From the NCBI GenBank assembly GCA_020725555.1, contig DYEU01000035.1, positions 1 through 52,088 on the forward strand: 52,088 nucleotides of DNA. The letters are read 5' to 3'. This document shows positions 1-8,166 of the stretch, piece after piece. A model generated the notes under the pieces. That model was not told the origin of the DNA. It searched no databases and saw nothing but the letters and a program-made list of their open reading frames with translations. A program made the position numbers and the translations under genes. This stretch comes from Desulfatibacillum sp. GTDB lineage: Bacteria > Desulfobacterota > Desulfobacteria > Desulfobacterales > SpSt-501. Position 1 is the stretch's first letter; every line of letters starts with the position of its first letter.

Positions 1-3000
1 CGCTCCTCGAGGGCGGAGAGGATCTCCACGCGCTTGATGGAGTCGATGCCGAGGTCGGCCTCGATGTCCATGTCGAGGCCGAGCATTTCCGGGGGATAGC
101 CCGTCAGGCGGCTCACCACCTCGAGCAGAACCCCCTGCAGGCGCTCCTCCTCCGGGGCGGGGGGCGTGCCGCGGGACGCGGCGGCTTCGGCGAGCGGGGA
201 AGGGGCCTCCTTTGCCGGGGCCGGTGCCCCCGCGGGCGGGCGGGGCGCTGCCGCAGGCGCCGGTGGGGGGGAGGAGGCAAATGCGGCCTCGGGGTCGGCG
301 GGGATCTCCCGCGGCGGCAAGGCCCGCTCGCCCAGGCCCGGCTGCTCCGGCGCGGGCAAGGCGCCCGCTTCCGCGCCGCGGAGCAGGTCCATCAGCGCCC
401 GGGTGGTCTCGCGCTGCAGGTCGAGGAACTTCTCGTGGGCCTGGGCCGTCTGCTCGTGCATGCGGCGGATGGCTTCCAGGCCCTCTTCGAGGGCGCCCCG
501 GGGGTCGTCGCCGGGGTTCGTCGTCGGGTTGCGGAACGTTTCGTTGGCCATGGGTGCTTCTCGGGAAAGAAGGGGATGCGGCGTCGCGTGGACGCCGGGG
601 GCGGCATCGGCCGCACGGGCTGCGGGCGGCGCCGGTGCGGCGGCCTTTTCCTTCGGGCGGCGCAGCGGGTCGTTTTCCCCGCCGGCGGGGGGGCCGAGGT
701 TCGCCCCGCAGATCGGGATGCGCATCCGGGCGGGGGGCTCCGGCGGTTTCACCGGATCCCAGCGCTCGAGGCGCACGGGGTGGCCGAGGGCTCCGAGGCG
801 GCAGAGGGCGGTGGCGAGATCGAGGAGCCCCGGCTTGCGGCCGGCGGAGGCATCCAGCGAAAAGGCGCGATGCGGCCGTCCGGCGAGGATGTCGGCGACC
901 AGGCGGGTGAGAACGGCCCGCGGCCCGATCTCGAAGAAGGTGCGGATCCCCGCGGCGTACATCGCCTCGATGGTGCCGACGAAGTCGACCGGGTGGAGCA
1001 TCTGGGCGGCGAGGAGCCGGCGCGCGGCGCCGCCGTCGGCGGGGTAGGGGGCCGCGGTCTGCCCGCAGAAGACGGCGGTGGCGGCGGCGGGTGCGAAGGC
1101 GGTGGTTTCGAGGGCCTCGGCGAAGGAGGCGGAGGCCCCCTCCATCAGCGGGCTGTGGAAGGCCCCGCCCACCGGAAGCCGGGTCGCCCTCAGGCCGCGG
1201 CGCGCGGCCGTCTCGGTGAAGCGCTCGATCGCCTCCGCGGGACCGGAAACCACCGTCTGGCGCGGGGCGTTGCGGTTGGCGAGAACCACCGGCGCCCCGG
1301 CCTCCCGCAGGGCCTCTTCCACCTCCGCGGCCGGTGCGAAGACCGCCGCCATGGCCCCCCTCGGGGCTGCGGCCATGGCGCGGCCGCGGGCGGCGGCGAG
1401 GGCGAAAAAGGCCTCTTCCGGGATCCGGCCCGCGGCGCACAGGGCGGTGAGCTCCCCGAAGCTGTGTCCGGCCGCCGCCGCCGGCTGCAGGCCGAAGCCG
1501 GAGACGACCTTCCAGAAGGCGAGGCTCACCGCCGCGATGGCGGGCTGAGCGCGCTCGGTCGCCTGCAGCCGCTCCTCGTCCTGCCGGCCCGGCGGGTGAG
1601 GCGGGTAGAGGAGCTCGCCGAGCGGGGGCTTGAGGCGCATCGTGCGCTGGGCGGTCTCGATCGTGTCGAGCGCCTCGGGAAAGCGGATCACCAGCTCGCG
1701 CCCCATGTCGGGGTACTGGCTCCCCTGCCCCGGGAACAGGACGGCGAGGGAGCCCGCCGGCGGGTGCTCGCCGAGGTGGATCCCTTGCGCGGCGAAGACC
1801 TCCGGGCCCGCCCCGCCTTCGAGCCCCTCCCGGGCCTCCCGCAGCAGGGCGAGCGCCTCTCGCGGGCCGGCGGCCGGGAAGAGCAGGCGAACGGCTTCCG
1901 CAGGGTCGAAGCGGGCGCGTTGGCCGACGGCGGCGCGTGTCCAGGCCTCTTCGGAGGCAAGCGGCTCCCTTGCCGCGAAGGCGGCGAGCTCCTGCCGCAG
2001 GGCCTCGCGCGAGGCGGCCGAGAAAGCGAGAATCTGGAGGGACCCGTCCCAGGCGGTCTCCCGGCGGCCGCCGGGGTATTCCTCCAGCACCGCGTGGAAG
2101 TTGCTTCCGCCGAAGCCGAAGGCGCTCACCCCGGCCCGCCGCGGCCCACCGCCGTCGCCCAGCCAGGGCCGGGCCCGCGTGTTCAGGTGGAAGGGGGACT
2201 CCTCGACCCGCAGGGCGGGGTCCGGCTCTTCGGCCTTGAGGGTGGGCGGGAGCACGCGATGGTGCAGGGCGAGGGCGGCCTTGATCAGGCCGGCTGCGCC
2301 CGCGGCGGCCTTGGTGTGGCCGATCATCGACTTGACCGAGCCCAGGGCGCAGCGGCCCCGGGGGGCGCCTGCGCCTCCGAGCACCTCGCAGAGCGCCTCG
2401 AATTCCACCCGGTCCCCCACGCGCGTTCCCGTCCCGTGGGCCTCGATCATCCCAATGGTGGCGGGATCGATCCCGGCCTCGGCGTAGGCGGCGCGCAGCG
2501 CCTCGATCTGGCCCTCCCGGCGCGGCGCGTAGATGCTCTGCGAGCGGCCGTCGCTCGAGGAGCCCAGCCCGCGCAACACGGCGTAGACGCGGTTGCCGTC
2601 GCGCCGGGCGTCCTCGAGGCGCTTGAGCACCACGATGCCCACCCCCTCGCCGAGCACCGTGCCGTCGGCATGGCGCGAGAAGGGCCGGGCGTCGCCGCTC
2701 GCGGAGAGGACCTGGGTCTTGGCGAAGCACATGTGCATGAAAATGTCGTTCAGGGTGTCGACGCCGCCGGTGATCGCCAGATCGCAGCGTCCGGACTCGA
2801 GCTCGAGGAGCGCCAGGTGCACGGCGGCGAGCGAGCTCGCGCAGGCCGCATCGACGACGCAGTTGGTGCCCCCGAGGTTGAGGCGGTTGCTGATGCGGCC
2901 GGCGACCACGTTGCCGAGCAGCCCCGGGAAGGAGTTCTCCTGCCACTCGGCGTAGGAGCCGGAGATGCGCCGCAGGACCTCCGCGGCGGTCTCCTCGGGG

Positions 3001-3455
3001 ACGCCCGCCGCGGCGAGGGCGCGGCGCCAGCGCGGAAACCCCATACGGGAGCTCAGCGGGATCACGAGCTCCTGGGTGCCGGTCACCCCCAGAATGACGC
3101 TCGTGCGGGCCGGGTCGTAGGCGAGCCCCATGTCGGCGAGCGCCCGGCGGGCGGCGAGCAGCGCGAGCAGCTGCGAGGTGTCGGTCGCCTCGAGCGCCGC
3201 CGGCGGGATGCCGAAGGCGGTGGGGTCGAAATCGACCGGGGAAAGAAAGCCCCCCCGGGCGCAATAGACCCGGTCCCGGGCGCGGGGGTCGGGGTCGAAG
3301 TAGTCCTCGCGCGACCAGTGGGTGGGGGGGACCTCACCGATGGCGTCGCGGCCGTTCACGAGGAGCCGCCAGTATCCTCTCAGGTCGGGCGACCCGGGGA
3401 AAAAACACCCCATCCCCACGATGGCGGCGGGTCGGCGGTTCACCTTGCGGGTCAC
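1..3455 (-). CDS. pfaA: PfaA-like polyketide/polyunsaturated fatty acid synthase subunit (3' part outside window)
   Basis: Large iterative synthase of the Pfa (PUFA / secondary lipid) type. It builds acyl chains by decarboxylative condensation on tandem acyl carrier proteins. The N-terminal ketosynthase (about residues 8-450) has active Cys205 in DAACASSL and the two His motifs EAHGTGT and GHTKAAAG. The acyltransferase (about 580-870) has Ser665 in GHSFGEL. A Glu/Gln-rich linker leads to the first ACP, with phosphopantetheine Ser1139 in LGIDSIKR, typical of PfaA. The reading frame is still open at base 1, so further ACPs and a ketoreductase may follow outside. The start is a GTG with GGGGGAG about 12 bases upstream. 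It follows pfaD on the same strand after about 110 bases. The family is clear; whether the product is a PUFA or another polyketide lipid cannot be told here. Confidence 0.9.
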   Translation of the reverse strand, partial: MTRKVNRRPAAIVGMGCFFPGSPDLRGYWRLLVNGRDAIGEVPPTHWSREDYFDPDPRARDRVYCARGGFLSPVDFDPTAFGIPPAALEATDTSQLLALLAARRALADMGLAYDPARTSVILGVTGTQELVIPLSSRMGFPRWRRALAAAGVPEETAAEVLRRISGSYAEWQENSFPGLLGNVVAGRISNRLNLGGTNCVVDAACASSLAAVHLALLELESGRCDLAITGGVDTLNDIFMHMCFAKTQVLSASGDARPFSRHADGTVLGEGVGIVVLKRLEDARRDGNRVYAVLRGLGSSSDGRSQSIYAPRREGQIEALRAAYAEAGIDPATIGMIEAHGTGTRVGDRVEFEALCEVLGGAGAPRGRCALGSVKSMIGHTKAAAGAAGLIKAALALHHRVLPPTLKAEEPDPALRVEESPFHLNTRARPWLGDGGGPRRAGVSAFGFGGSNFHAVLEEYPGGRRETAWDGSLQILAFSAASREALRQELAAFAAREPLASEEAWTRAAVGQRARFDPAEAVRLLFPAAGPREALALLREAREGLEGGAGPEVFAAQGIHLGEHPPAGSLAVLFPGQGSQYPDMGRELVIRFPEALDTIETAQRTMRLKPPLGELLYPPHPPGRQDEERLQATERAQPAIAAVSLAFWKVVSGFGLQPAAAAGHSFGELTALCAAGRIPEEAFFALAAARGRAMAAAPRGAMAAVFAPAAEVEEALREAGAPVVLANRNAPRQTVVSGPAEAIERFTETAARRGLRATRLPVGGAFHSPLMEGASASFAEALETTAFAPAAATAVFCGQTAAPYPADGGAARRLLAAQMLHPVDFVGTIEAMYAAGIRTFFEIGPRAVLTRLVADILAGRPHRAFSLDASAGRKPGLLDLATALCRLGALGHPVRLERWDPVKPPEPPARMRIPICGANLGPPAGGENDPLRRPKEKAAAPAPPAARAADAAPGVHATPHPLLSREAPMANETFRNPTTNPGDDPRGALEEGLEAIRRMHEQTAQAHEKFLDLQRETTRALMDLLRGAEAGALPAPEQPGLGERALPPREIPADPEAAFASSPPPAPAAAPRPPAGAPAPAKEAPSPLAEAAASRGTPPAPEEERLQGVLLEVVSRLTGYPPEMLGLDMDIEADLGIDSIKRVEILSALEE

Positions 3456-3565
3456 GTCGTGTTCGTTCTCCCCCGGGCGTTCGGGCGGGTCAAGCCGCAG
3501 GCCGTGGATCGGGGATGATGCTGGAAATTAAAACCATTAGCCGATCTTCCCCCGCTTGGCAACCG

Positions 3566-5221
3566 TCAGGGGGTGTGAGCCGGACAAAATCCCCGGCCGC
3601 CCAGCAGGGCCTCGATCCGCGCGAGAGGCTGAGGCCTCAGTTCCGCCGCCTCCGGCGGGACGGCGACGCCCTGGCTGCGCAGCAGGGAGGCGCGCACGGC
3701 CACGGCGGCGCCGAAGAGCAGGTTGGCGGCCACGGTGACGGTGCGCCGCTCGGCGGGGTCCTCGAGGAAGCTCCCCTTCACCCACTGGTTGAACGCCCCC
3801 ATCGCCGGGCCGCACCAGATTTGGTAGTCCATGCGCCGCGAGGGATCGCCCTCGATCGCCCAGCGCGAGGAGCGGCCCAGGTAGGAGCGGAAGACGAGCG
3901 CCATCTTGTGCCGCGGGTTGCGCTCGGCGAGCTCGATCTGTCGTGGATCCCGGGCTTGGAAGAAGGCGCGCGTCGCCTGCCATTCCTCCTCGAAGGCGCG
4001 GCGGAAGAAATCGCTTTCCAGGGCCGCCCGCTGCCGCTCGGGGATGTCCTCCCAGCGCTCGTGGTGCAGGAAGAGCTCGTAGAGCCTGGCGGCCCGCTGG
4101 GCGAACATCGTGCCGCGCTTGAGCACCTGGACCTTGACGCCGAGCTCGAACATGTCGGCCGAAGGCGCCATGGCGACATCGGCCTGACCGGCTTCGGCGA
4201 GCAGGCGGCAGACGGCCTCCGAGGTGCCGGCCTCGACGCAGCCCTGATGCACCGAGCCCACCAGCACGAAGGCCGCCCCCATGGCGAAGGCCGCCGCCGC
4301 CGAGAGGGGGGTGGCGATCCCGCCGGCCAGCCCGACCCGCACCCGGTGGGCATAGCCGTGCTCGCGGCAGCAGTCGTCGCGCAGGGCGAGGATCGTGGGA
4401 AAGAGCGCGATCGCCGGGCGGTTGTCGGTGTGGCCGCCGGAGTCGGCCTCGGCGGTCAGGTCCTCGGCGAGCGGGATGTGTGCGGCGAGTTCCGCCTCCT
4501 GCGGGAGGAGCGCGCCGCGGCGCACCCAGTACTCCAGGTGGCGCGGGGGCGGCGGGGCGAGAAAGCGGCGGGCCACCTCCACGCGGGAGATCTTGGCGAC
4601 CAGCCGGTTGGGGCAGACGACGCGGCCGTCGGGGTCGCGGCGGATGCCGCGGACGCGGAACAGGGTGAGCGCCGGGGTGGGCTCGACGAAGGCCGAGGCG
4701 CTGGCGACGGTGACGCCGCGGGCGAGAAAGATCTCCGCGAGCCGGGTCTCGAGCTCCGGGTCACCGGGGCTGTGGATCAGGTTCACGCCGAAGGGCACCG
4801 GCGGGCTCGTGCGCTGCAGGGCATCGATCGCCTCCTCGACCTCCGCAGGCAACAGCCCCCCGGCGCCGAAGAAGCCGATCATCCCGGCCTGCCCGGCCTC
4901 CCGGACCATGCGCACCGAGGTGATGCCGTTCGCCATCTCGCCCACGACATAGGCGTAGCGCAGGCCGTAGGCGGAGCGGAACTCCGGGTCGCCGAGCGCC
5001 TCGGGGTGGATCGGGGGCGCCCAGGCGACGAGGGGCAAACCCGCCTCCCCGGTGGCCTGCAGCGGGGGAGGGACGAGGGCCGTCCCCGAGCGGGCGAGGA
5101 GGAGCCGATCGCCCGAGCGCACGACGAAGAGGGGCTGCGTCGCCTGCAGGAGTCCCTCGCGGAGCCCCTGGGCATCGAGGGGCACGGGCTCGGCCCCGCA
5201 GGGTCGAAAGGTTCCGATCAC
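3566..5221 (-). CDS. pfaD: PfaD-like FMN-dependent enoyl reductase of the secondary lipid synthase
   Basis: 551-residue TIM-barrel FMN protein related to 2-nitropropane dioxygenase and to PfaD, the stand-alone enoyl reductase of PUFA synthases. The N-terminal part (about 1-90) is the PfaD-specific extension. The barrel starts near FGVNLIHSP. The segment around EADSGGHTDNRPA carries the flavin-site His and is followed by RVGLAGGIATP, the usual phosphate-binding glycine turn. The GTG start has GGAAG five bases upstream. It lies between xerD and pfaA, all on the minus strand. pfaD precedes pfaA here, whereas in classical marine clusters pfaD is last. Function by family is strong; lipid identity is unknown. 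Confidence 0.9.
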   Translation of the reverse strand: MIGTFRPCGAEPVPLDAQGLREGLLQATQPLFVVRSGDRLLLARSGTALVPPPLQATGEAGLPLVAWAPPIHPEALGDPEFRSAYGLRYAYVVGEMANGITSVRMVREAGQAGMIGFFGAGGLLPAEVEEAIDALQRTSPPVPFGVNLIHSPGDPELETRLAEIFLARGVTVASASAFVEPTPALTLFRVRGIRRDPDGRVVCPNRLVAKISRVEVARRFLAPPPPRHLEYWVRRGALLPQEAELAAHIPLAEDLTAEADSGGHTDNRPAIALFPTILALRDDCCREHGYAHRVRVGLAGGIATPLSAAAAFAMGAAFVLVGSVHQGCVEAGTSEAVCRLLAEAGQADVAMAPSADMFELGVKVQVLKRGTMFAQRAARLYELFLHHERWEDIPERQRAALESDFFRRAFEEEWQATRAFFQARDPRQIELAERNPRHKMALVFRSYLGRSSRWAIEGDPSRRMDYQIWCGPAMGAFNQWVKGSFLEDPAERRTVTVAANLLFGAAVAVRASLLRSQGVAVPPEAAELRPQPLARIEALLGGRGFCPAHTP

Positions 5222-5356
5222 GGCGCTTCCGTCGCAAGGGGTTCCGGGAATGGACTTCGCGCCGGCCCCCCGTTGCCGCCGGAAGCGAAGGGGGCCGGCG
5301 GGCCGGTCCGTCCCTCTTAGGGAAAGGCCGCGAGGCTGTCAAGCCGCGCGTGCCGC

Positions 5357-6262
5357 TCACCCCCGCGGGTGGTGGCGGCGGTGGAGCTCTTTCAGCCGCT
5401 CGCGGCTGACGTGGGTATAGATCTGGGTGGTGGCGATGTCGGCATGCCCGAGCAGGATCTGCACCGTGCGCAGGTCGGCGCCGCCCTCGAGCAGGTGGGT
5501 GGCGAAGGAGTGCCTGAGGCTGTGGGGGGTCGTCCGGCGCTCGATGCCGGCCGCGCGGGCGTAAGCCTGGAGCCGCTTCCAGAACCCCTGCCGGCTGAGG
5601 GGCTTGCCGGCGCGGCCGACGAAGAGAAAGGGGCTGGGTATCCCCTTCAGCAGCCGCGCGCGGGCCTGTTCCAGGTAGAGGCGGATTTTCTCCCGCGCGG
5701 GGTTCCCGATGGGGACCAGCCGCTCCTTGGCGCCCTTGCCGAGGACGCGCACGAAGCCGGATGCGAGATCGACGTCCTGCAGCCGCAGGGCCGTGAGCTC
5801 CGAGACGCGCAGGCCCGCGGCGTAGAGGAGCTCGAGCATGGCCGCGTCCCGCAGGCCGGCGGGGCGGTCCCCGGCCGGGGCGTTGAGCAGGCGCTCGACC
5901 TCGGCGAGGCTCAGGGTGTCGGGGAGGCGCAAGGGGATGCGCGGCGGGTCGACCCGCGCCGCGGGATCCGCGGCGAGCACCCCCTCGCGGAGGAGGAAGC
6001 GGTAGAGCGAGCGCAGCGAGACGAGGTGGCGGGCGCGGGAGCGGGAGCCCAGCCCCTCGGCGCGCAGGCGGATCAGGTACTCGAGCAGAACCGCCGTGTC
6101 CTCCTCGGAGAAGGTCTCCCTGCCGCGGGCGGCGAGAAAATCGACGTAGCGGCGCAGGTCGGAGGCATAGGCCGCGAGCGTGGCCTGCGCGAGGCCCTTC
6201 TCGACGAGCAGGTGTTCCAGGAAGCGATCGACGAGGGAGGAACAGGGCGCCAAGGGTTCCAT
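5357..6262 (-). CDS. xerD: Tyrosine recombinase XerD/XerC
   Basis: 301-residue site-specific recombinase, the usual Xer length. It resolves chromosome dimers at dif with a partner Xer protein. The SAM-like core-binding domain covers about residues 5-90 and the catalytic domain about 110-295. All catalytic residues are visible: Arg152 in GLRVSEL, Lys176 in LGKGAKE, His247 and Arg250 in HSLRHSFATH, His273 in LLGHADI, and nucleophile Tyr282 in QIYTHVS. I chose the ATG that gives MEPLAPC because the upstream in-frame extension resembles nothing in the family. No integrase-associated att site or phage gene is nearby, so this looks like the housekeeping enzyme. XerC and XerD are hard to separate by eye. 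Confidence 0.9.
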   Translation of the reverse strand: MEPLAPCSSLVDRFLEHLLVEKGLAQATLAAYASDLRRYVDFLAARGRETFSEEDTAVLLEYLIRLRAEGLGSRSRARHLVSLRSLYRFLLREGVLAADPAARVDPPRIPLRLPDTLSLAEVERLLNAPAGDRPAGLRDAAMLELLYAAGLRVSELTALRLQDVDLASGFVRVLGKGAKERLVPIGNPAREKIRLYLEQARARLLKGIPSPFLFVGRAGKPLSRQGFWKRLQAYARAAGIERRTTPHSLRHSFATHLLEGGADLRTVQILLGHADIATTQIYTHVSRERLKELHRRHHPRG

Positions 6263-6346
6263 AGGGATCGGCTCTCTGGGTAGCACGAAGGCCGCGCAGT
6301 TTCCAGGGGGGATCCTCCGCGCGACAGGGGGGCCGCCGGGCGGTGT

Positions 6347-6375
6347 TTGACAAACCTCCCCGGCGGCTCTAAAAC
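6347..6375 (+). promoter_or_regulatory. Candidate sigma-70 promoter for the glutamate-synthase-like/GDH operon
   Basis: TTGACA (6347-6352), a 17-base spacer and TAAAAC (6370-6375, 4 of 6 matches), pointing at the gene starting at 6547. The predicted leader is about 165 bases. It begins with a 6-bp GC hairpin (arms 6382-6387 and 6394-6399) and contains a 13-C run. Confidence 0.5.
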
Positions 6376-6441
6376 GCCTCTCGCCGCTTTTCCGCGGCGC
6401 TTCCTCCCCCTCGTCCTCTTTTCCGGCACGGTCGAAGCGCG

Positions 6442-6454
6442 CCCCCCCCCCCCC
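6442..6454. repeat. Homopolymer run of 13 C in the leader of the glutamate-synthase-like gene
   Basis: An uninterrupted run of 13 C residues lies between the candidate promoter and the start codon at 6547, about 90 bases before the start. Such runs are prone to slipped-strand length change. Here it is outside any coding frame, so an effect would be on the leader RNA. It could also be a sequencing-sensitive site. Confidence 0.85.
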
Positions 6455-6546
6455 GGCCGCGGCGGGCGGAATCGTGAGTCGGGCCCCACGCAAAGGCTTG
6501 CCAACGTCCGGGCTCCCCGGCGTGCACCCAGAAAGGAGAACGCAGC

Positions 6547-8130
6547 ATGAACCTTCATCGCCCCAATGCCAACGAGGCCTTGCAGACCGCCAACCGCTCG
6601 CGCAACGTCGTTCCCCAGTCCGGCATCTGCAGCCGCTGCATCGACGGCTGCCGCGGCAATTGCGATCTCTTCCGCGCCACGTTCCGCGGCCGGGAGGTGC
6701 TCTACCCGGAGCCCTTCGGCAGCGTGACCGCGGGGGCCGACAAGGATTACCCCGTGGATTACTCCCACCTCAACATCCTGGGCTACGCCTTCGGCGCCAA
6801 GGGGGCGCCGGCGGACCCCGACGTCGCCACCTTCCCCAACGTGAACACCGAGACCGAGTTCGGGGGGCGGCACAAGGTGCGCATGAAGATCCCCGTCTTC
6901 ACCGGCGCGCTGGGCAGCACGGACATCGCGCGCAAGAACTGGGAGCACTTCGCGGTCGGCGCCGCGATCAGCGGGATCAGCATCGTCTGCGGCGAAAACG
7001 TCTGCGGCATCGACCCGGAGCTCGAGCTGAACGGCCGGGGGCGGATCGTCAAGTCCCCCGAGATGGACCGCCGCGTGCGCGAATACCGGCGTTACCACGA
7101 GGGCTGGGGCGACATCCTCGTGCAGATGAACGTCGAGGACACCCGGCTGGGGGTGGCCGAGTACGCGATCGAGAAGCTCGGCGTCGAGACGATCGAGCTC
7201 AAGTGGGGCCAGGGCGCCAAGTGCATCGGCGGCGAGATCAAGGTGAACTCGCTTGCCCGCGCGCTCGAGCTCAAGAAGCGCGGCTATATCGTGACCCCCG
7301 ACCCGGAACTCCCGGCCAACCAGGCGGCCTTCAAGGCGGGCCCCCTCAAGCAGTTCGAGCGCCATTCCCGCCTCGGCTTCATCGACGCGGAGGGCTTCGC
7401 GCGGGAAGTCGAGCGGCTGCGCGGGCTGGGGGCCAAGCGCGTGACCCTGAAGACGGGCGCCTACCCCATGCGCGAGCTCGCCATGGCCATCCGCTGGTCG
7501 AGCGACGCCGGCATCGATCTGCTGACCATCGACGGGGCTCCCGGCGGCACGGGCATGAGCCCCTGGCGCATGATGGCCGAGTGGGGGATCCCCTCGATCT
7601 ACCTCCATTCCATGGCCTGGGAGCTCTGCGAGCGGCTCTCCCGCGCGGGGCGCCGCGTCCCCGACATCGCCTTCGCCGGCGGGTTCTCCTCCGAGGACCA
7701 CGTGTTCAAGGCCCTCGCCCTCGGCTCCCCCTACTGCAAGGCGGTCTGCATGGGCCGGGCGCTCATGATCCCCGGGATGGTCGGCAAGAACGCCGAGAAA
7801 TGGCTGCGCGGCGAGGACGAGGGGCTGCCCAAGACGGTCTCCCGCTACGGCATGACCAAGGAGGAGATCTTCATGAACTACGAGCTCCTGCGGGAAAAGT
7901 ACGGCCAGGAGGTCGAGCGCTTCCCGCTGGGGGCGATCGGCATCTACAACGCGATCGACAAGATCCGCGTGGGGCTCCAGCAGCTCATGGCCGGCACGCG
8001 CAGCTGGGCCGTCGGCTTCATCGAACGCCGCGATCTCGTGTCGCTGACGGAGGAGTGCGCCCGGGTCACGGGCATCCCCTACGTCATGGACGCGTTCCGT
8101 GAAGAAGCCCTGGCCATCATCGACGCCTGA
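6547..8130 (+). CDS. Stand-alone FMN-binding glutamate-synthase-like protein (GltB central domain)
   Basis: 527 residues matching the FMN-binding synthase domain of glutamate synthase, without the N-terminal glutaminase domain or the C-terminal GltB beta-helix. The motifs KWGQGAKCIGGEIK and DGAPGGTGMSPWRM correspond to the flavin and 2-oxoglutarate site loops of GltB. The N-terminus has four closely spaced cysteines (28, 31, 35, 39; CX2CX3CX3C), a likely metal or Fe-S site. The strong AAAGGAG ribosome site fixes the ATG. It is followed 36 bases later by a divergent glutamate dehydrogenase, suggesting a two-gene operon in nitrogen or amino acid metabolism. Without a glutaminase domain, glutamate synthase activity would need a partner or free ammonia. 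The real substrate is not known. Confidence 0.85.
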   Translation: MNLHRPNANEALQTANRSRNVVPQSGICSRCIDGCRGNCDLFRATFRGREVLYPEPFGSVTAGADKDYPVDYSHLNILGYAFGAKGAPADPDVATFPNVNTETEFGGRHKVRMKIPVFTGALGSTDIARKNWEHFAVGAAISGISIVCGENVCGIDPELELNGRGRIVKSPEMDRRVREYRRYHEGWGDILVQMNVEDTRLGVAEYAIEKLGVETIELKWGQGAKCIGGEIKVNSLARALELKKRGYIVTPDPELPANQAAFKAGPLKQFERHSRLGFIDAEGFAREVERLRGLGAKRVTLKTGAYPMRELAMAIRWSSDAGIDLLTIDGAPGGTGMSPWRMMAEWGIPSIYLHSMAWELCERLSRAGRRVPDIAFAGGFSSEDHVFKALALGSPYCKAVCMGRALMIPGMVGKNAEKWLRGEDEGLPKTVSRYGMTKEEIFMNYELLREKYGQEVERFPLGAIGIYNAIDKIRVGLQQLMAGTRSWAVGFIERRDLVSLTEECARVTGIPYVMDAFREEALAIIDA

Positions 8131-8166
8131 GCCCCGCGCGGCGGGTTCCCGAAAAGGAGATCTCCC

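Noticed and set aside
435-3518. Open frame of 1027 codons on the plus strand
   Set aside because: It lies antisense to the pfaA gene, which shows intact domains. The product is a Gly/Arg/Glu-rich string with no motif, as expected from GC-rich codons read on the other strand.
5357-6262. XerD-type gene as a sign of an integrated element
   Set aside because: No att repeats, phage or transposition genes are near it, and its sequence fits the housekeeping recombinase.
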